A stretch of DNA of 64,000 nucleotides from Arcicella gelida (lineage in GTDB: Bacteria; Bacteroidota; Bacteroidia; Cytophagales; Spirosomataceae), in the NCBI RefSeq assembly GCF_034931025.1, contig NZ_JAYGIL010000020.1, positions 1 to 64,000 of the forward strand, in the 5' to 3' direction. Positions 1 through 6,661 of this stretch are shown piece after piece (the first letter of the stretch is position 1; each line of letters opens with the position of its first letter). The position numbers and the translations under genes are program-made. Under the pieces are notes generated by a model. That model searched no databases. It was not told the origin of the DNA and saw nothing but the letters and a program-made list of their open reading frames with translations.

Positions 1-1
1 C

Positions 2-142
2 ACAATTCTGAGAAGTATTCTATTTGAATTTATTGAAGGATATTACAATAGACAGCGATTGCATTCAAGTTTAAAATATGAATTCCCACTTGATTTTGAA
101 ACGCAATGGTTTGAGAAAAATGCCGAAAAGTGTAAACATTAA
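2..142 (+). pseudogene. IS3-family transposase (OrfB), 3' end only, cut by window edge
   Basis: The first 47 codons read in frame 2 without a stop and end at TAA 140-142. The peptide contains YNRQRLHSSL followed by a Pro-x-x-Phe-Glu context, the hallmark C-terminus of the IS3-family integrase core (YN..R.HS.L.Y..P..FE), just downstream of the catalytic glutamate. The rest of the gene lies to the left of the window, so it cannot be said whether the transposase is intact. It is not a copy of the IS element at 58.2-59.6 kb, because the corresponding tail there reads differently (YNHQRPHSALKGL). Confidence 0.85.
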
Positions 143-161
143 ACAATAAAACCTCGCAAAA

Positions 162-183
162 AGTGTAAACCAAAAATAGACCA
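162..183 (+). repeat. Probable right terminal inverted repeat of the IS3-family element
   Basis: Twenty bases after the transposase stop the sequence AAGTGTAAACCAAAAATAGA is followed by CCA. Read from the other strand it begins TGGTCTATTTTTGG, fitting the TG...CA termini of IS3-family elements. The left end is outside the window, so the repeat cannot be paired, and the exact boundary is an inference. Confidence 0.5.
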
Positions 184-293
184 CCCCAAATTGTCACGAG
201 TAGTATATCTTTAACGAGCTGTGGTTTAATGATGTTACTTTCCAAGAGTCCAAACGAATCTTAGACCGTTAGTAATTAACTCTCAAAAAACAA

Positions 294-331
294 ATTCCCC
301 GACACATAGCAAGCCAGCGGTTTCGGGGAAT
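294..331 (-). terminator. Intrinsic terminator of the minus-strand redox operon
   Basis: ATTCCCCGA (294-302) pairs perfectly with TCGGGGAAT (323-331). On the minus strand the stem is followed by a T-rich run (complement of 285-293). It lies about 50 bases beyond the stop codon of the oxidoreductase gene ending at 382. Confidence 0.6.
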
Positions 332-381
332 ACGTTGTAGAAGATAAATTTTAAGGACAAATCGCAAATTTAGAGTGCAAA

Positions 382-1386
382 CTATCTTACTTTTATTACA
401 ACTTTTCCTTTAGCTCGTCCCGTTTCCACATAAGCTAAAGCCTCGTTAGTTTGTTCAAAGGGAAATACTTTATCAACAATTGGTTTAATGATACCAGCCT
501 CAATCAATTTCGTAATATCGCCTAGTGCTTTGCCGTCTGCACGCATAAACAAAAATTTAAAATTGACATTTTGCTTTTTAGCTATTCGTCGAGCTGAGAA
601 ACTCAATAAATTCATAATCACTTGAAAAGGCCAAGCTAAACCAATTTCTTTGGCTAATTCAGCTGTGGGTGGTCCCGTCAAAGTAACCAATGTGCCACCA
701 GGTTTTAAAATTTTCAAAGAACCTTCAAGTACTTTTGCATCTCTGTTGCTATGAAGTACCACGTCATAATCTTTTAAAATGGTAGCAAAATCCTGTGTTT
801 TGTAGTCTATCACTAAATCAGCACCCAATTTCTTTACCAAAGCTGTATTTGCTGAACTTGTAGTAGTAGCAACGTAAGCACCAATATGTTTGGCAAATTG
901 AATGGCAAACGTACCAACACCACCAGAACCAGCTTGAATGAATACTTTTTGACCTTTTTTCAAGTTTGCAATTTCTACAAGTGCCTGCCAAACGGTAAGC
1001 CCAACCAAAGGAATAGAAGCAGCTTCTTCCATTGAAAGGTTTGTAGGTTTCAATGCTAAATCATTTTCCTGCACAGCAATCTGTTCTGCAAAACTACCTA
1101 TTCTGTGGTCGCCCACTCTTGAATAAACCTCATCGCCTACCTTAAATTTTGAAACCTTTGCACCTACTTTGGTTATGACACCAGCCATGTCGTGTCCATT
1201 TACGAAAGGCGTTTTGTAAGGCAAAAATATTTTGAATTCGCCATTTCTAACCAACGAATCTAACAAATTCACACCTGCACTATGAATCTGAACCAATACC
1301 TCATTTTCCTTTATCGTTGGCACATTTACATCGCTTAAATGTAATGTTTCGTTTTTGCCGTATTTTTTAACTGAGTATGCTTTCAT
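382..1386 (-). CDS. NADP-dependent quinone-oxidoreductase-like alcohol dehydrogenase (zinc-independent MDR)
   Basis: A 334-residue cytoplasmic enzyme of the medium-chain dehydrogenase/reductase superfamily. The N-terminal GroES-like domain (about 1-120) contains GHDMAGV near residue 64. The Rossmann domain has the nucleotide-binding motif AGSGGVGTF at 152-160. Cysteine zinc ligands are absent, as in zeta-crystallin-type quinone reductases that reduce quinones or alpha,beta-unsaturated carbonyls with NADPH. The start codon overlaps the stop of the upstream DoxX-like gene by four bases (ATGA arrangement), so translational coupling is likely. It is the last gene of a three-gene operon. The true substrate cannot be read from sequence. 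Confidence 0.88.
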   Translation of the reverse strand: MKAYSVKKYGKNETLHLSDVNVPTIKENEVLVQIHSAGVNLLDSLVRNGEFKIFLPYKTPFVNGHDMAGVITKVGAKVSKFKVGDEVYSRVGDHRIGSFAEQIAVQENDLALKPTNLSMEEAASIPLVGLTVWQALVEIANLKKGQKVFIQAGSGGVGTFAIQFAKHIGAYVATTTSSANTALVKKLGADLVIDYKTQDFATILKDYDVVLHSNRDAKVLEGSLKILKPGGTLVTLTGPPTAELAKEIGLAWPFQVIMNLLSFSARRIAKKQNVNFKFLFMRADGKALGDITKLIEAGIIKPIVDKVFPFEQTNEALAYVETGRAKGKVVIKVR

Positions 1387-1754
1387 TTTGGGATATTTTT
1401 TAATTTTGAAAAATAAATATTTGATACACTAAGAATTACAAGATTTATTAACGGAACAACAATACTTGCCGTTGGGTCACCTACCATATAATGAATAATA
1501 ACGGCTGAAATATACAGTATTCCAAATCCTGCATAAGCCCATTCTTTCACCTTTACAGGAAAAAACGGAACAATTAGAACTACTGCTCCAATAAGTTTTG
1601 AAATCCCAACTTGTATTCTGAAATAAGCTGGAAAACCAAAATGCTTGTATGCCTCTACAATCGTTGAATCAGTAAAATACAGATAGACTGCATATAATGA
1701 ACCGATACTTATTAAAGAAGTCGTTATCCAATAAATTATTTTATCTTTTTTCAT
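1383..1754 (-). CDS. DoxX-like family membrane protein
   Basis: A 123-residue protein with about four hydrophobic helices (roughly 8-28, 50-67, 73-91 and 98-115) and short charged loops, matching the size and topology of DoxX-like (PF13564-type) inner-membrane proteins. Members often sit beside quinone- or thiol-linked oxidoreductases, but their reaction is mostly unknown. It overlaps the neighbouring genes by four bases on both sides (1751-1754 and 1383-1386), so the three genes form one tight operon read from about 2.57 kb leftwards. The family call is from hydrophobic pattern and context. Confidence 0.7.
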   Translation of the reverse strand: MKKDKIIYWITTSLISIGSLYAVYLYFTDSTIVEAYKHFGFPAYFRIQVGISKLIGAVVLIVPFFPVKVKEWAYAGFGILYISAVIIHYMVGDPTASIVVPLINLVILSVSNIYFSKLKNIPK

Positions 1755-2545
1755 TTTAACTGTCTAAGAACATTTTTTTCTAAAAAGCCATAAGCAAAAT
1801 GCTGTAAATTTATTAAGCTCGTAGTGCCTTTGCCTACAATATTTCTGAATTTAGGATGGTCTGTTTGAACTACTTTAAGAATTTTATCTACGACAAGTTT
1901 TGGGTCTTCGGCTTTATCTAATAATTCGTCAGAGAATTTTTGAATTTTATTTCTTAGCGAGTTATAATCTGCAATTTTATTTACAGCAGCAGAAGAGTTA
2001 TCTATAATATTTGTCTTGAAAGCAGCTGGTTCAATCATTGCCACATCAATATTGAACTCATTCAATTCATAACGCAATGATTTGAAATACCCTTCTAAAG
2101 CGTGTTTGGAAGCGGCATAATAGGCTGTATTTGGAAATGACACAAGTCCAATGATTGAACCTACGGTGATGATTTTACCAGATTTTTGTTTTCTAAAATG
2201 TGGTAAAATAGTGTTTGTAACTTTAATAGTCCCCCAAAAGTTAGTTTCCAATTGTTGTCTTCCTAACTCAATAGGTGTTTCCTCAGCAATCCCTGATACA
2301 TAAAAACCAGCATTATTGATCAGAACATCCAATTGAGGTGTTACTTTGAAAAGCCTTTCTGAAAAAGTATTTATTGACTGTTCAGAGTCAAGGTCTAAGG
2401 CAATCATTTTAAATGGTAACTTTCCTGTGTACTTTTCAGGGTTACGACTTGTACCAACAACATTATAGCCGCTTTCATGTAGTTTATTTGCAATTAATAA
2501 ACCAAAACCTGATGATGCTCCTGTCACTAAAATATTTTTTTTCAT
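1751..2545 (-). CDS. Short-chain dehydrogenase/reductase (SDR)
   Basis: A classical SDR of about 264 residues. Counted from the longest possible start at 2590, the cofactor motif TGASSGFG is at 23-30, NNAG at 92-95, the catalytic Ser near 145, and Tyr158-x-x-x-Lys162 in YAASK. The start was placed at ATG 2545 because MKKNILVTGASSG is the usual SDR beginning. ATG 2569 is possible. ATG 2590 is unlikely because it lies inside an operator palindrome (2576-2592). It is the first gene of the operon with DoxX-like and quinone-reductase-like proteins, divergent from an HxlR regulator. The substrate is unknown, probably a reactive carbonyl. Confidence 0.85.
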   Translation of the reverse strand: MKKNILVTGASSGFGLLIANKLHESGYNVVGTSRNPEKYTGKLPFKMIALDLDSEQSINTFSERLFKVTPQLDVLINNAGFYVSGIAEETPIELGRQQLETNFWGTIKVTNTILPHFRKQKSGKIITVGSIIGLVSFPNTAYYAASKHALEGYFKSLRYELNEFNIDVAMIEPAAFKTNIIDNSSAAVNKIADYNSLRNKIQKFSDELLDKAEDPKLVVDKILKVVQTDHPKFRNIVGKGTTSLINLQHFAYGFLEKNVLRQLK

Positions 2546-2575
2546 TTTTTTCTTTGATAATTTATTCATAAATTT

Positions 2576-2592
2576 ACTTGCGATTTGCAAGT
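2576..2592. promoter_or_regulatory. Operator palindrome 1 (probable HxlR site)
   Basis: ACTTGC-GATTT-GCAAGT is a perfect inverted repeat with 6-bp arms and a 5-bp spacer. It is located between the divergent SDR operon and the HxlR regulator gene. Its match to a second site 35 bp away, and its position, suggest binding by the adjacent HxlR dimer. Confidence 0.6.
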
Positions 2593-2611
2593 GTAAAGGT
2601 ATGGCAAATTG

Positions 2612-2626
2612 CTTGCATATTGCAAG
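2612..2626. promoter_or_regulatory. Operator palindrome 2 (probable HxlR site)
   Basis: CTTGC-ATATT-GCAAG repeats the arms and spacer length of the 2576-2592 site. The centres of the two are 35 bp apart. It lies 26 bases before the HxlR start codon at 2652 and could mediate autoregulation. Confidence 0.6.
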
Positions 2627-2651
2627 TGATTTTTAAAATATTTTAGAAAAA

Positions 2652-3068
2652 ATGAAAAAAATAGAAAAAAGGTCAAATTGTCCTGTGAGTTCCTCACTTG
2701 ATATTTTTGGTGATAAGTGGTCATTACTTATCATGCGAGATATGATATTTTACAATAAATCTACTTATGGAGACTTCTTGAAATCAGAGGAGAAAATAGC
2801 CACTAACATATTGGCTACAAGACTGTTAAATCTTGAAGAACACAACTTAATAGAGAAGTTAGAACACCCTGATAGCAAAGCCAAGGTGCTTTATAAACTC
2901 ACCGAAAAAGGAATTGATTTACTACCTATAATTGTAGAAATACAACTTTGGGCGGATAAATATTTTACGTTACCAGATGCAATAAAAGCAATAATAGAGG
3001 AAGGGAAAAAGGATAAAAAAGGGTTTATTGAAGCTTTAACAAGACAATTGAAAGCAAATATAAGGTGA
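2652..3068 (+). CDS. HxlR-family winged-helix transcriptional regulator
   Basis: A 138-residue protein with the HxlR signature: a conserved cysteine at residue 10 in the CPV context, then GDKWSLLIMRDM, and a winged helix ending near residue 95. HxlR-type regulators (YodB, CatR, HypR, QorR) often sense quinones, aldehydes or oxidants through this N-terminal cysteine and control divergent oxidoreductase genes. That is the arrangement here: the gene diverges from the SDR/DoxX/quinone-reductase operon, with two matching palindromes between them. The redox-sensing role is inferred from the conserved cysteine and neighbours. Confidence 0.88.
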   Translation: MKKIEKRSNCPVSSSLDIFGDKWSLLIMRDMIFYNKSTYGDFLKSEEKIATNILATRLLNLEEHNLIEKLEHPDSKAKVLYKLTEKGIDLLPIIVEIQLWADKYFTLPDAIKAIIEEGKKDKKGFIEALTRQLKANIR

Positions 3069-3479
3069 ACATTTATTATTGTATCTACAAATACACAATA
3101 AACGATTTTCAATTATTTATCCTTTAAGTACAATTTTATTTTAAGAGAATTAACTGTCGCTTGTGTGATTTGAGGGCTTTAAGTAAAAAGAAGTTAATAG
3201 TATATCAGTTATTGTATTACACTCATAATCAGACAGATACTACTAAAGGTAAGTAATCGGGTAAAATAAACTCTTGTATTCCTTTGTAAAAGCACCATTG
3301 GTGCGACAGAAAGCCAACTATCTTGAAGTCTGCCACTCCTACGAAGCTGATGAAAAAATTAGTTTCAGCAACCAATCCTAATAAAATATACCATTTAGTA
3401 TATTTGCATAGAAATTATTAAACACGTTAAATGAAATAGTGAACAATATTGGTTCACACAACACTTTAAAATTGAAATA
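3069..3479. other. Intergenic region, 411 bp, with possible gene remnant and TetR-type operator
   Basis: No intact gene is seen. From about 3282 to 3380 one plus-strand frame stays open and encodes a short non-repetitive peptide (it includes RQKANYLEVCHSYEADE) ending at TAA near 3380. It has no proper start and may be the tail of a lost gene. The right part holds the operator at 3383-3405 and the -7-like box TATATTTG at 3399-3406 for the next gene. Confidence 0.4.
3383..3405. promoter_or_regulatory. TetR-type operator 1, overlapping -7 box TATATTTG
   Basis: The core ATATAC-CATTTA-GTATAT is palindromic. A 23-bp stretch here is repeated at 4482-4504 with two mismatches. TATATTTG at 3399-3406 fits the Bacteroidota -7 consensus TAnnTTTG and overlaps the site, so binding would block transcription of the NTF2-like gene. 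The TetR gene lies immediately after that gene. Confidence 0.6.
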
Positions 3480-3851
3480 ATGACAAACAAAGAACTTGTG
3501 TTTACGGCTGTTACCTCTGTATTCGGCCAGAGGGATGTCTCTGCGTTGGATAAATATTTTGATAGCAACTATATTCAGCACAATCCTGCTCTGCCCAATG
3601 GTACAGACATATTGAAACAAATAATACCAGGCTTGCCCGCAGATTTTAAATACGAAGTAGCAACAGTTACTGAACATGATGACATTGTGATGGTTCACGG
3701 TCGTTTTTCTAACTGGAATGGAAAAAACTACGTTGCAGTAGATATTTTTAAGGTGAAAGATGGTAAAATTATCGAACACTGGGATGTATTACAAGAGGAA
3801 GTCGAGACGGCAAAAACGGTAACAGGTAATCCAATGTTTCCTTTATCCTAA
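3480..3851 (+). CDS. SnoaL-like / NTF2-fold polyketide-cyclase-type protein
   Basis: A 123-residue cytoplasmic protein with the alpha+beta-barrel pattern of SnoaL-like proteins. It has an N-terminal helix, YIQHNPALPNG near residue 31 (the conserved QHNP motif of the SnoaL-like group), and strands ending in FKVKDGKIIEHWDVLQ near residue 90. These proteins bind small hydrophobic molecules. Some are aldol-condensing cyclases, but most bacterial members have no assigned reaction. It is followed after 26 bases by a TetR gene and preceded by a TetR-type operator, so both are probably one autoregulated transcript. Confidence 0.8.
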   Translation: MTNKELVFTAVTSVFGQRDVSALDKYFDSNYIQHNPALPNGTDILKQIIPGLPADFKYEVATVTEHDDIVMVHGRFSNWNGKNYVAVDIFKVKDGKIIEHWDVLQEEVETAKTVTGNPMFPLS

Positions 3852-3877
3852 ATTCTGAATATTTTAATTTCAATAAC

Positions 3878-4468
3878 ATGACAACTAAAGCAGAAAGAAC
3901 CAAACAATTTATACTGGAAACGGCAGCACCAATCTATAACGAAAAAGGTATTTCTGGGGTTAGTATCGATGATATTCTGGAAGCAACCCAGCTTACAAAA
4001 GGCTGTATTTATGGGCATTTTAAAGGTAAGGATGACCTTTCTGAACAGGTTGTGGAGTACTCTCTAAACAATATGACCGCAAAAATTAATGCTGTAGTCT
4101 CTCAAGAGACGACCGCCAGAGCAAAAATTAATGCTTTTATTGATTTTTATAAGAACCCTATTGCTACATATATATCTGGTGGTTGCCCAATCTTCAATAC
4201 AGCAGTAGAAGTTGATGATAATTTTCCAGAAATCAAAAAAAAGGTAGCGGCCAAATTTATTACAGGGCAGCAAGGTCTTTCGACTATTCTTCAGCAAGGT
4301 ATTGAAAATGGTGAGTTTTCTTCTGAACTAAATCCGGCTAGGTTTGCTTTCAAAATGTTTTCGGCAATCGAAGGCGGAATCATCATCTGTCGTACTATAG
4401 ATTCTGCTCAGCCGATGTTTGAGTTAGTGAATGACCTCAAAAAAGAACTTGATCAATATTGCGTATAA
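3878..4468 (+). CDS. TetR/AcrR-family transcriptional repressor
   Basis: A 196-residue regulator. The N-terminal helix-turn-helix (about 8-55) contains VSIDDILEATQLTKGCIYGHF, the typical TetR recognition helix. The remainder is the all-helical ligand-binding and dimerisation domain, with a C-terminal pattern like the TetR_C families near SDR and nitroreductase genes. It lies between two copies of the same operator (3383-3405 and 4482-4504), supporting control of itself, the upstream SnoaL-like gene and the downstream SDR genes. The inducer is unknown. Confidence 0.88.
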   Translation: MTTKAERTKQFILETAAPIYNEKGISGVSIDDILEATQLTKGCIYGHFKGKDDLSEQVVEYSLNNMTAKINAVVSQETTARAKINAFIDFYKNPIATYISGGCPIFNTAVEVDDNFPEIKKKVAAKFITGQQGLSTILQQGIENGEFSSELNPARFAFKMFSAIEGGIIICRTIDSAQPMFELVNDLKKELDQYCV

Positions 4469-4481
4469 TTTTTTTTGCTAA

Positions 4482-4504
4482 AAAATATACCTTTTAGTCT
4501 ATTT
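4482..4504. promoter_or_regulatory. TetR-type operator 2, before the SDR pair
   Basis: It matches the 3383-3405 site in 21 of 23 positions (core AAAATATACC then TTTAGT and TATTT). It starts just after the tetR stop and lies 48 bases before the SDR start at 4552. Confidence 0.6.
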
Positions 4505-4551
4505 TATAATAATCCATTTATTTTTAACACTTACAATTTAAAATCAATACA

Positions 4552-5292
4552 ATGAAAACAACAGGAAATACCATATTCATCACTGGCGGAAGTGCAGGAA
4601 TAGGTTTGGCAATTGCAAAGAAACTTAATGCCGCAGGCAACAAAATTATCATCAATGGTCGCAATGAAGAACGTCTCGAAAAGGCACTTCTGGAACTTGA
4701 CGGAGCGGCAGCTATCAAAGGTGACTGGGCAGATACTTCGGAAAGAATCCGTATCGCAAATGAATTGAAAAACAATTATCCAGATGTGAATATCATTATC
4801 AATAATGCTGGCGCTGCTTTCGGCTATCTTCTAAGCGAAGAGACAAATGCAGTAGAGAAAGCACAGATTGAAATGAATATCAATTATTTTGCTATCATAC
4901 ATTTTAACGAACTGATGATTCCTCACCTATTGCAGAAAGAGGAGTCAGCTATTATAAATATTTCTTCGCTTGCCGTTTACGGAAGTCATAAGTTTTTGCC
5001 TACTTATGGTGCTACCAAAGCAGCATTGCATAGCTACACAGTTGCTTTACGATACACTTACGAGGAGCAGAAAAATTTGCAAGTGTATGAGGTATATCCA
5101 CCATTGACCAATACCGAATTCTCATCTTATATTGGTGGCGAAAATGGTATTCCGCCAAGTGAAGTAGCCGATGAATTACTCAATGGTTTAGAGAATAATC
5201 AATTTGATGTTCCAGTTGGTGAAACTAAAATTTATGCCGCAGCCATTAGCGAGGCAATGTCTAAAATTACTCCTGAAGCAAATCATTCATAA
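4552..5292 (+). CDS. SDR oxidoreductase, DltE-like
   Basis: A 246-residue cytoplasmic SDR. TGGSAGIG at 11-18 binds the dinucleotide, NNAG is at 84-87, and the catalytic serine (138/139) and Tyr152-x-x-x-Lys156 (YGATK) are present. The sequence around the active site resembles the DltE group of SDRs (COG3967), whose physiological substrates are unresolved. It follows the TetR gene and its second operator, so it is probably derepressed together with the next SDR, although a strong terminator-like palindrome separates the two. Confidence 0.85.
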   Translation: MKTTGNTIFITGGSAGIGLAIAKKLNAAGNKIIINGRNEERLEKALLELDGAAAIKGDWADTSERIRIANELKNNYPDVNIIINNAGAAFGYLLSEETNAVEKAQIEMNINYFAIIHFNELMIPHLLQKEESAIINISSLAVYGSHKFLPTYGATKAALHSYTVALRYTYEEQKNLQVYEVYPPLTNTEFSSYIGGENGIPPSEVADELLNGLENNQFDVPVGETKIYAAAISEAMSKITPEANHS

Positions 5293-5298
5293 ACTTTG

Positions 5299-5332
5299 AA
5301 GAGGATTTTGATTTATAAATCAAAATCCTCTT
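5299..5332 (+). terminator. Perfect 34-bp palindrome, terminator-like
   Basis: Starting from AAGAGGATTTTGATTT at 5299, the sequence is its own reverse complement through 5332, and a short T run follows (5331-5334). It lies 7 bases after the SDR stop and 19 before the next SDR start, so it probably attenuates read-through between the two. Confidence 0.65.
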
Positions 5333-5350
5333 TTATAAAAAATTATTATC

Positions 5351-6115
5351 ATGAAAATTCAAGGTAAAACAATACTTATCACAGGTGGTGGATCAGGTAT
5401 AGGTTTGGAGTCTGCCAAGCAATTTTTGAATCTTGGTGCTAAAGTTATTGTCACAGGACGTAACAATGCTAAACTAGAGTTGGTAAAGCAAGCATATCCT
5501 GACATCATTACTTTTCAAAGTGATGTGTCAAATGCAAGTGATGCGGAAATTCTTTTTCAAAAAGTAAAACAACTGGGAGGAATAGATATTTTGCTAAATA
5601 ATGCTGGCGTAGGTGTTCCTCCTGTTAATCTGGGTGTTGCAAGTGATAAACATTTAGCTGGGGCGATTTATGAAATGGAAGTTAATTATTTTGGTGTTAT
5701 TCGGCTAAATAACCTTTTTATGGATATGCTAAAATCTAGGAAGGAATCAGCGATTATCAATACAACATCGATTTTGAGTATGGTACCTTCAGTATTAGAA
5801 GCCACCTATTCTGCATCCAAAGCAGCTTTGTCTTCTTACACCAAATCATTGAGATCTCATTTGCAAACCATCAACAGCTCAGTAAAAATATTTGAACTTC
5901 AGCCACCTTTGGTAGATACTGAGATGGTTGCAGACCGTCCTGACAAGAAAATAAGCCCCGAAAAGTTAGTAAATGCTTTGATAGATGGCTTGCATAAAGA
6001 CGTATATACCATTCGTGTTGGCGATACGAAAGCTATATATGTACTAAATCGCCTTTTTCCTGACACTGCCTACAAATTGGTTAATTCGAAGGAAGCTTAT
6101 GAAAAACTTAAATAA
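5351..6115 (+). CDS. SDR oxidoreductase, DltE-like, second copy
   Basis: A 254-residue SDR with TGGGSGIG at 11-18, an NNAG motif near residue 86, and YSASK as the Tyr-x-x-x-Lys catalytic pair. It is clearly a paralogue of the gene just upstream: same length class, same order of motifs and similar C-terminal layout ending in a VGDTK segment. The pair probably arose by duplication followed by divergence. Substrate unknown. Confidence 0.85.
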   Translation: MKIQGKTILITGGGSGIGLESAKQFLNLGAKVIVTGRNNAKLELVKQAYPDIITFQSDVSNASDAEILFQKVKQLGGIDILLNNAGVGVPPVNLGVASDKHLAGAIYEMEVNYFGVIRLNNLFMDMLKSRKESAIINTTSILSMVPSVLEATYSASKAALSSYTKSLRSHLQTINSSVKIFELQPPLVDTEMVADRPDKKISPEKLVNALIDGLHKDVYTIRVGDTKAIYVLNRLFPDTAYKLVNSKEAYEKLK

Positions 6116-6176
6116 ATTAATTATTGAATTTTAAACATCGTGAAATACACTCATAAAACTAAATTCTTTATCTTGC

Positions 6177-6560
6177 CTAGTCATCCAATACAGAATATTT
6201 ACGAAAGTATAGAGTATATTTTTGATAAATGGGGTTATTTTTCTTATTAATACCTCTACCTCTGGTTTTCAAGAATTCATAAGGGCTTTCAAACTCAATA
6301 CTCCGTGAATAATATCAAAATTATAGAAATCTCTAAACTGATTCATAGCTTGTTTTACATCTTTTAAATCTTAAAACACAAGTCTATGACATACAGCCTT
6401 TCCGTAATATAATGATAAGATTCTATATTGCTGTTTTGCTGGAGTCTAGTAGGTTTTGTAAACTCTTGGATACACTTTTTGTCGTGGAAGTATTTTTGGA
6501 GCAATTCGGCAACGAAGCGGTTCGTCGCCAGTTGCTACCATTATCACAGTTAGTATAAGC
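6177..6560 (-). pseudogene. Decayed integrase-core (IS3/IS481-like) transposase
   Basis: The region between the SDR and the rhamnosidase has no intact gene, but the minus strand retains a transposase in pieces. DNGS (near 6540) is followed after a frameshift by a reading with EFTKPTRLQQNSNIESYHYI, matching the D-N-G ... H-I-E-S-Y-H core of DDE integrases. A further frameshift leads to RDFYNFDIIHG and then SPYEFLK, the family C-terminus, ending at TAG 6177-6179. At least two frameshifts and no start make it dead. The catalytic glutamate (NIESYH) is still visible. Confidence 0.7.
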
Positions 6561-6661
6561 ACATTTTTATTTTTGCCCGCCACCTACCAGAATTTTATAT
6601 CAAATGCTGGTAGTTCCCAAAAATCTAAACAGTTTCTTTAACATTCAAGATAAACCTATTC

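Noticed and set aside
30..245. Minus-strand reading frame across the IS end
   Set aside because: It overlaps the transposase tail and the terminal repeat, and its hydrophobic sequence resembles no family. It is an antisense shadow.
3282..3380. A small gene before the SnoaL-like protein
   Set aside because: The frame is open but has no start codon in a useful position and no match to a family I know. Noted only as a possible remnant.
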